Part shown: one piece after another, positions 59,016-64,000 of the stretch | Layout of the letters: every line of letters starts with the position of its first letter | How positions within the stretch are numbered: the first letter of the stretch is position 1 | NCBI GenBank assembly: GCA_001513105.1 | Contig: LFSH01000070.1 | Span: forward strand, 48,410-112,409 | Reading direction: 5' to 3' | From: Clostridiales bacterium DTU070 | GTDB taxonomy: Bacteria > Bacillota > Clostridia > DSM-8532 | Length of the DNA stretch: 64,000 nucleotides | Translations under genes and position numbers: made by a program | Notes under the pieces: generated by a model | What the model saw: the letters and a program-made list of their open reading frames with translations, nothing else | Told to the model about the DNA's origin: nothing | Databases searched by the model: none

Positions 59016-60242
59016 TCAGACGCTGTTTCCGGCGGTATACCCTGTTGAAAATGCTATTGTAAGGTTAAATCCGCCCGTATAGGCATCAACATCAATTATC
59101 TCACCTGCGAAATACAGGCCTTTTATAATCCTTGATTCCATTGTTTTCGGTTCAATTTCCTTAACGGAAACACCCCCGGCCGTTACTATCGCCTCGTCAA
59201 AGGAACGTGAACCCGTAATTTCACATGTCAGATTCTTCAGAAGATGAACCAGTTGCTGCCTTTCGGCTTTTGTAATCTGATTCACCGGTTTTTCAGGGGA
59301 AATGCCGCTTAACTTCACAATAACGGGAATCAAAAGATTTGGCAGCAGCTCGTTGAGAGAATTCTTAAACTGTTTTCTTGAGAATTTGGCAAAATCCCTT
59401 TGAATCCTGTTATCAAGTTTTTCCTCTGATAAAGCGGGTTTCAAATCAATTGAAAGGAACACATCCTTATACCCGTATTTCAATATATGACGGCTTGCAC
59501 TTAAAATTACAGGTCCGGATACACCAAAATGCGTAAACAACATTTCACCGAAATCGTCGTATATGGTTCTGCCCCTCCTGTCCGTCAGTTTTATTGCGGT
59601 ATTTTTAAGCGACAGTCCCTGCAGTTCCTTAACCCAGTCCTCCTTAACCGTAAGCGGGACCAGGGAAGGTTTCAGCGGGGTTATTGTATGGCCAAGTTCC
59701 CGGACCATCCTGTGGCCGTCCCCGGTTGAGCCTGTACCGGGATATGACAGGCCCCCGGTGGCAACGATAACCGCATCAAGTTTTTTCTCAACACCGTCAG
59801 AGAGCCTGACGCCTGTCACATGCCCGTCAACAGTAAGGATATCCTCAACCCTGTTTCCGAAACAGAACCGGACATTATACATTTCAGCGTATTTCAAAAG
59901 GGTGTCAACAACATCCTTTGCATTATCGGATTCGGGAAAAACACGATTTCCTCGCTCCACCTTCAAAGTTAGGCCCATTCTTTGGAAAAAGTCCATAATG
60001 CTCCTGTTTGAAAACAGGCTGAATGATGAGTACAGGAATCTGCCGTTTCCGGGTATGTTCGAAATAAGGGTGTCAAGATCGCAATCATTTGTAAGATTGC
60101 ATCTTCTCTTTCCTGTTATGCGGATTTTCCTGCCCGCCATTTTATTCTTCTCAAATACAAAAACGCGGTGCCCCCGTTCTGCTGCTCTTCCAGCGGCAAT
60201 CAAACCGGCTGCGCCCGCTCCGATAACACCTATGGTTTTCAT
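59016..60242 (-). CDS. HI0933-type NAD(P)/FAD-dependent oxidoreductase
   Basis: 408 residues. FAD-binding GVIGAGAAGLIAAGRAAERG, then GRKIRITGKRRCNLTN, and the C-terminal FAGEIIDVDAYTGGFNL define the HI0933 flavoprotein family. Function not established, possibly a reductase. ATG at 60242 is preferred over TTG at 60248. In relatives this family precedes cmk-plsC-ispH, as here. Confidence 0.85.
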   Translation of the reverse strand: MKTIGVIGAGAAGLIAAGRAAERGHRVFVFEKNKMAGRKIRITGKRRCNLTNDCDLDTLISNIPGNGRFLYSSFSLFSNRSIMDFFQRMGLTLKVERGNRVFPESDNAKDVVDTLLKYAEMYNVRFCFGNRVEDILTVDGHVTGVRLSDGVEKKLDAVIVATGGLSYPGTGSTGDGHRMVRELGHTITPLKPSLVPLTVKEDWVKELQGLSLKNTAIKLTDRRGRTIYDDFGEMLFTHFGVSGPVILSASRHILKYGYKDVFLSIDLKPALSEEKLDNRIQRDFAKFSRKQFKNSLNELLPNLLIPVIVKLSGISPEKPVNQITKAERQQLVHLLKNLTCEITGSRSFDEAIVTAGGVSVKEIEPKTMESRIIKGLYFAGEIIDVDAYTGGFNLTIAFSTGYTAGNSV

Positions 60243-60289
60243 AATCAATCAGCACCGTTAATTGTTAGTTTGCCTCAAAAGAATTATAA

Positions 60290-61150
60290 TTATGAATCAC
60301 CTTTCTCGTAAACCTGGTATTCATCCCATATTCTTTCGAGTTTTTCAAAGGTATCCTGGATCTGCTGCTTCCTTTTCAGACCAATGGCCACAATAATTGC
60401 ATTGATTATACTGAGGGGAGCAACAAGGGAATCTACAAAAGAATTCATATCACTTCTTGCAAAAATGGAGTAATTGGCACACTTTGCAAGGGGAGAACTC
60501 GGGTTATCGGTAATGGCAATTGCCGTAGCACCCTGCTTCCTTACATACTGCATGGCCTTTGTTGTTCTCCTTGAGTATCTCGGAAAACTGATTCCTATAA
60601 CAACGTCCCCTTCCCTTGCATTCAGAATCTGTTCGAACATTTCACTTACACTGGTAGTATGCACCAGCCTGACATTTTCGAATATGAGGTTAAAGTAAAA
60701 GCCGAGAAAACTTGCCAGGGACGCAGAGCTTCTCACTCCGAGGATATAAATATGCTTTGCGTTGAGAATTTCTTCTATAATGGTGTTGAAATTCGCTTCA
60801 TCTATCTCTTCGAGCGTTCTCTTGATCCTGTTCATGTCGGCCTGCAAAACGCTTTTCAAAACATTTTCCTTGTCGAGCCTGCTCGACGAAACCTCAAGCC
60901 TCTGTACCGACGTAAGTTTGCTTTTTATAAGCTCCTTCAGCTTGTTCTGGAGCTCCGGGTATCCGTCATATCCCAGTTCTGCTGGAAATCGTACAATCGT
61001 TGACTCACTGACACCAACCTCTTTGCCCAGCTGGGCAGCGGTCATGAAAGCAGCTTTGTCATAGTGATTGGTGATATATGTTGCAATCGCCTTGTGTCCC
61101 TTACTGAAGGTATGATACCTTTCCTTAATTAAATTAATCAAATCATCCAT
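60290..61150 (-). CDS. RpiR/MurR family transcriptional regulator
   Basis: 286 residues. N-terminal HTH (about 1-80: AAQLGKEVGVSESTIVRFPA) and a C-terminal SIS sugar-phosphate domain (about 120-260: IYILGVRSSASLASFLGFYF). Usually senses phosphosugars. The controlled genes are not clear here. ATG at 61150. Confidence 0.88.
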   Translation of the reverse strand: MDDLINLIKERYHTFSKGHKAIATYITNHYDKAAFMTAAQLGKEVGVSESTIVRFPAELGYDGYPELQNKLKELIKSKLTSVQRLEVSSSRLDKENVLKSVLQADMNRIKRTLEEIDEANFNTIIEEILNAKHIYILGVRSSASLASFLGFYFNLIFENVRLVHTTSVSEMFEQILNAREGDVVIGISFPRYSRRTTKAMQYVRKQGATAIAITDNPSSPLAKCANYSIFARSDMNSFVDSLVAPLSIINAIIVAIGLKRKQQIQDTFEKLERIWDEYQVYEKGDS

Positions 61151-61286
61151 AAAACATACATCCTCATATTTTATCGATTCTGCATTTTCTGCCCTGCCAA
61201 AGTTAACAGCGGGTATATATTTAATATATTATGATGCAGGATTAAAATCAAGATCCTGCAAAATCAAAACCGACAGGATATTATCT

Positions 61287-62090
61287 TTAAACATTGCCCA
61301 GAATAAACTTCTCTATGACATAAGCAACACCGTCGTTTTCATTTGACAGCGTCACAAAATCTGCAGCCTTTTTGATTTCCGGCGGAGCATTCTCCATCGC
61401 TACACCAAGGCCTGCATATTCTATCATGGACAGATCATTAAACCCGTCACCAACGGCAATCATCTCTTCCCTGCTTATGCCGTAGAATTCGCCCATTTTC
61501 CCGAGTGCAATAGCTTTTGAAGCGTTTACATCAACAAATTCGAGGAAAAAAGGCTGGGATGTATGATAATTTATAGTCGGATTCAACATGTCCCTCAGCT
61601 CTTTTTGAAAGATATTAATCCTTTCAACTTCATCATACCACAGGATCTTATTTATTCCCTTAATAATAAGCTCTTCTATATCATCATACAGTTTCGGTTC
61701 GGTACCGCTCAATTCACTGTATTTTGCAGCCCGTACATCCATCCTGTTGACATAAAGCTGGTTATCCGACCAAACAGCAATGGTTGTATCCCGCTCTTTT
61801 CCAAGCCTGTCAACCTGGATAGCATCTTCTTTTTTCATCGTGCACGAATATATTATTTTTCTGCTCTCACCGGTAATTACCATTGCACCGTTGTAAGTAA
61901 TCACCGGAACATCGGCTCCCAGTTGCCTTGTTATCAGCTGCACTCCCTGTACAGGTCTTCCGCTGCTGATTGTAAAGACTATTCCCTTTCCAATTGCTTC
62001 GTGTATTTTTTCCTTTGTTTTCGGCGTAATTTCTCTTTTGTTGTTTAACAGGGTTCCGTCAACATCGACTGCCAATAACTTGTATTTCAT
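61287..62090 (-). CDS. Cof-type HAD hydrolase
   Basis: 267 residues. HAD motif 1 LLAVDVDGTLLNNKREI, motif 2 TISSGRP, and motif 4 AVGDGFNDLSMIEYAGLGVA. A C2B cap lies in the middle. Probable sugar phosphatase or nucleotide phosphatase. ATG at 62090. Confidence 0.88.
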   Translation of the reverse strand: MKYKLLAVDVDGTLLNNKREITPKTKEKIHEAIGKGIVFTISSGRPVQGVQLITRQLGADVPVITYNGAMVITGESRKIIYSCTMKKEDAIQVDRLGKERDTTIAVWSDNQLYVNRMDVRAAKYSELSGTEPKLYDDIEELIIKGINKILWYDEVERINIFQKELRDMLNPTINYHTSQPFFLEFVDVNASKAIALGKMGEFYGISREEMIAVGDGFNDLSMIEYAGLGVAMENAPPEIKKAADFVTLSNENDGVAYVIEKFILGNV

Positions 62091-62574
62091 TCATACCTTC
62101 CTTCCGGTTTGCAATATTCGCGGGCTGCTAACAAAGGCCCACCTGTAATTATAGCAGAAAGCGTTTTAACTTCAACTTCAATATGTTTACCCTGTATTTA
62201 TCCTGAAACCAAATACCTTAACCTTTTCATCAGGATAACCATATTGATTCGCAGCCTAACTCTGTCCCATAAAGCCAGGACGGGATTCTTTCTTTTTCCT
62301 TACTGGTATTTAACACATCGGTGAATTGAAAAGTTAAATTCCACTTTGCAAAAGTAAATTCCACAGATTCTGAAACTGCGAGAAATCAATATTTATCCAG
62401 TAATAGAACAAGGTTTATTTTCCGTGACTTTTGCTTTTGAATAGTTTAAAATATGAGTAAAGAGCACAAAACCTACCGTTTTTAGGGTACACTAAATAAA
62501 GGGTGAAATGTTAACTAACTTTTTGCAAGAGTAAATTCCACCCTTGCTTATTGTATCTTTATGGAGTTACGGCA
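62091..62574. repeat. Gene-free interval with three copies of a 20-bp direct repeat
   Basis: No gene is seen. Three plus-strand copies of a motif close to TTTGCAAAAGTAAATTCCAC stand at 62326-62344, 62345-62364 and 62521-62541. Two further copies in the same orientation lie beyond the transposase. Confidence 0.7.
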
Positions 62575-63920
62575 GGTGGTGCCTCTTTATTAAGTTTTAT
62601 TTTTTGAGAAGGGATGGACGTAGGATAACCTTATCAGCTGAGATAGGTTCTACGTCCATCTTTTTTAGGATATCTTCTCCATAAAGGGAAGCAAAGACTT
62701 CATAAGGGCTTTTATCACCGAGATTAAGTCTTTTGTAGGAATTAATGTGATTCATCATAAGCGTTATGTCCTCCTGCGTAAAATCATCAAGTGATGTTCC
62801 TTTGGGGATTATACGTCGAATCAGCGTGTGGTTGTTTTCAGCTGCCCCTTTCTGATATGATGCCTGAGGGTCACAATAAAAAATTCGAGTCCTTTGTTTT
62901 CCCTGAGAATCCATTTCAATAGCAGATGGATTAGAGAATTCACTGCCATTATCCGCGAGAAGCACTTGGAATAAGCTACAAAATACATCTGGATTAAGTT
63001 CTTTGTAAAGCCTATTGAAGACGTCAATGACCGACTGTGATGTATTGGCATCCCGGATAAATGCGAGCATGAGCTGAGGTATGGTAAAATGCAACGTCAA
63101 CAGCACCTTGCCGCCTTTTCTCCCTTCTACCGAGTCCATTTCAACGACAGGAAGCCCAGGATGCTCCTCAATGAATTTAAGGAAATCCTGATAAGTGCGA
63201 CCAATCCGGCATTTCTTGTCCACCTTGAACTGTTCATTCTTCCTCTTACGTTTTCCCATTCGTACAACACGAGGCATATCAATATTTCTGGCTGCAAAGA
63301 GGCCTTTGTTCACATAGTTGTAAAGTGTACGCTCATTCAGCATGATTTCATCTGCATGACTAACACATATGTGGTGGAGAGACTGGCCTTTCATAATGAG
63401 AGGGCTGATAAGAGAATCCAATCTCAACGCCTCTTCTTCAGTTAGTTGTGCGCCCTGACGTGACTCAGAACGGACTGCCTCATATTCCCTTTGCGCGTGT
63501 AGTGCGGAGTAAATTCTTTTTTCCAGCGTACAGGATTTTTTGACTTCACAGCCATTGCAGACATAAGGAGGCTTTAAAAGTCTCTGACATATTTCCTGGT
63601 GGTAATCAGGGCAAAGGGTTGAACAAGAATGGGTGTTACAGAAGTTGCAGTAACGTCTGCACCTTTGGCTACCGCAAAGATGCCGCACAGTACAGTTTTT
63701 TCTAATGCGACAGTCATTGAAGGCTCTTCCATAGCAACCGGTCTTTTTAAATTGGAGATGGTTTCTAACTTCTTTAGCAATAGTGGTTGGATCCTTGCTA
63801 ATCTCACGTCCAATGGATTTGAAGGATTCTCTTTCATTTAATCTCTGTTCAATAATATTCCTTTCCTCCAAGGTTAAATGCTTGTTCTTATACATATGTA
63901 CCTCCAAAAGAGGCACCACC
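62575..63920 (-). mobile_element. IS30-family insertion element, core
   Basis: A 14-bp perfect inverted repeat (GGTGGTGCCTCTTT) lies at 62575-62588 and, reversed, at 63907-63920, hugging the transposase gene. I cannot say that these are the outer ends, because further direct repeats lie outside them. Confidence 0.55.
62597..63895 (-). CDS. IS30-family transposase
   Basis: About 432 residues. N-terminal HTH (LTLEERNIIEQRLNERESF), a Cys-rich zinc-finger-like insertion (residues about 60-130), a second helix region, and a DDE core with VVEMDSVEGRKGG, LLADNGSEFSNP and KGAAENNHTLIRR. ATG at 63895 with GGAGG 5 bases upstream. Intact, so the element may be active. Confidence 0.9.
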   Translation of the reverse strand: MYKNKHLTLEERNIIEQRLNERESFKSIGREISKDPTTIAKEVRNHLQFKKTGCYGRAFNDCRIRKNCTVRHLCGSQRCRRYCNFCNTHSCSTLCPDYHQEICQRLLKPPYVCNGCEVKKSCTLEKRIYSALHAQREYEAVRSESRQGAQLTEEEALRLDSLISPLIMKGQSLHHICVSHADEIMLNERTLYNYVNKGLFAARNIDMPRVVRMGKRKRKNEQFKVDKKCRIGRTYQDFLKFIEEHPGLPVVEMDSVEGRKGGKVLLTLHFTIPQLMLAFIRDANTSQSVIDVFNRLYKELNPDVFCSLFQVLLADNGSEFSNPSAIEMDSQGKQRTRIFYCDPQASYQKGAAENNHTLIRRIIPKGTSLDDFTQEDITLMMNHINSYKRLNLGDKSPYEVFASLYGEDILKKMDVEPISADKVILRPSLLKK

Positions 63921-63935
63921 ATAAATATATTACCC

Positions 63936-63983
63936 TTTTGAAAAACTAATTTCCACTTTTGAATTTGAAAAAGTAAATTCCAC
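63936..63983. repeat. Two further direct repeats outside the transposase
   Basis: TTTTGAAAAACTAATTTCCAC (63936-63956) and TTTGAAAAAGTAAATTCCAC (63964-63983), in the same orientation as the three copies on the far side. Confidence 0.65.
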
Positions 63984-64000
63984 ATTAGGTATCTATGGGG

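Noticed and set aside
1..64000. CRISPR array or prophage
   Set aside because: No regularly spaced repeat series and no phage structural genes were found; the direct repeats at the right edge are too few and unevenly spaced.

Overview
The window reads as a chromosome segment of an anaerobic, spore-forming Clostridia species of moderate GC. Sporulation-linked genes (YtrH, a YtrI-like protein, a SpoIIIE/FtsK translocase, an M14 peptidoglycan peptidase, two NodB deacetylases), an IspH-ribosomal protein S1 fusion, a HutP-family protein and a TIGR04086-type membrane protein all point that way. A cellobiose 2-epimerase homologue would fit a cellulose- or cellodextrin-using relative of Acetivibrio or Thermoclostridium, but the species is inference.

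Layout. 1-7.1 kb is an eroded accessory stretch: an edge-truncated membrane protein with a Nudix-like box, a glutaredoxin-like protein, a chemotaxis remnant (intact cheB, cheA cut inside its CheW domain and joined out of frame to the tail of cheR), a broken methyltransferase and a broken HNH-nuclease gene. 7.3-21 kb is minus-strand housekeeping: a TPR membrane protein, ftsK/spoIIIE, cellobiose epimerase, a TldE/TldD pair, xerD, and the nudF-rnhA-proC-ruvB-ruvA-ruvC run. argGH is divergent on the plus strand at 21.2-23.8 kb behind a good sigma-A-type promoter. 23.9-36.6 kb holds a polysaccharide deacetylase lipoprotein, cobO, two tandem plus-strand microproteins, pgsA, a thioesterase, pfkA, dnaE, a second deacetylase, 5-formyl-THF cyclo-ligase and ytrI/ytrH. 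36.7-48.9 kb carries a U32 peptidase-like protein, an O-methyltransferase, mltG, typA, a transglutaminase/DUF58/MoxR set, murD and a TcdA-like E1 protein. A tRNA-Leu(CAG) gene lies at 49.3 kb, then a MATE transporter and a glycerate kinase pseudogene with two frameshifts. 52.2-61 kb has the M14 peptidase, an intact cheR, and a HutP-cmk-plsC-ispH/rpsA series ending in a strong hairpin terminator, then a HI0933-type flavoprotein and an RpiR regulator. The right edge holds a HAD phosphatase and an IS30-family transposase set among unusual repeats.

Most genes are intact and tightly packed, with 4-base ATGA/TTGA overlaps and clear Shine-Dalgarno sites. Broken genes cluster at 2.7-7.1 kb and at 51-52 kb. 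No CRISPR array, prophage or complete defence operon is visible. The items most worth a second look are the membrane-Nudix protein at the left edge, the cheA/cheR deletion scar, the paired microproteins, the HutP homologue heading an essential operon, the hairpin that buries the ytrH ribosome binding site, and the direct repeats around the IS30 transposase.
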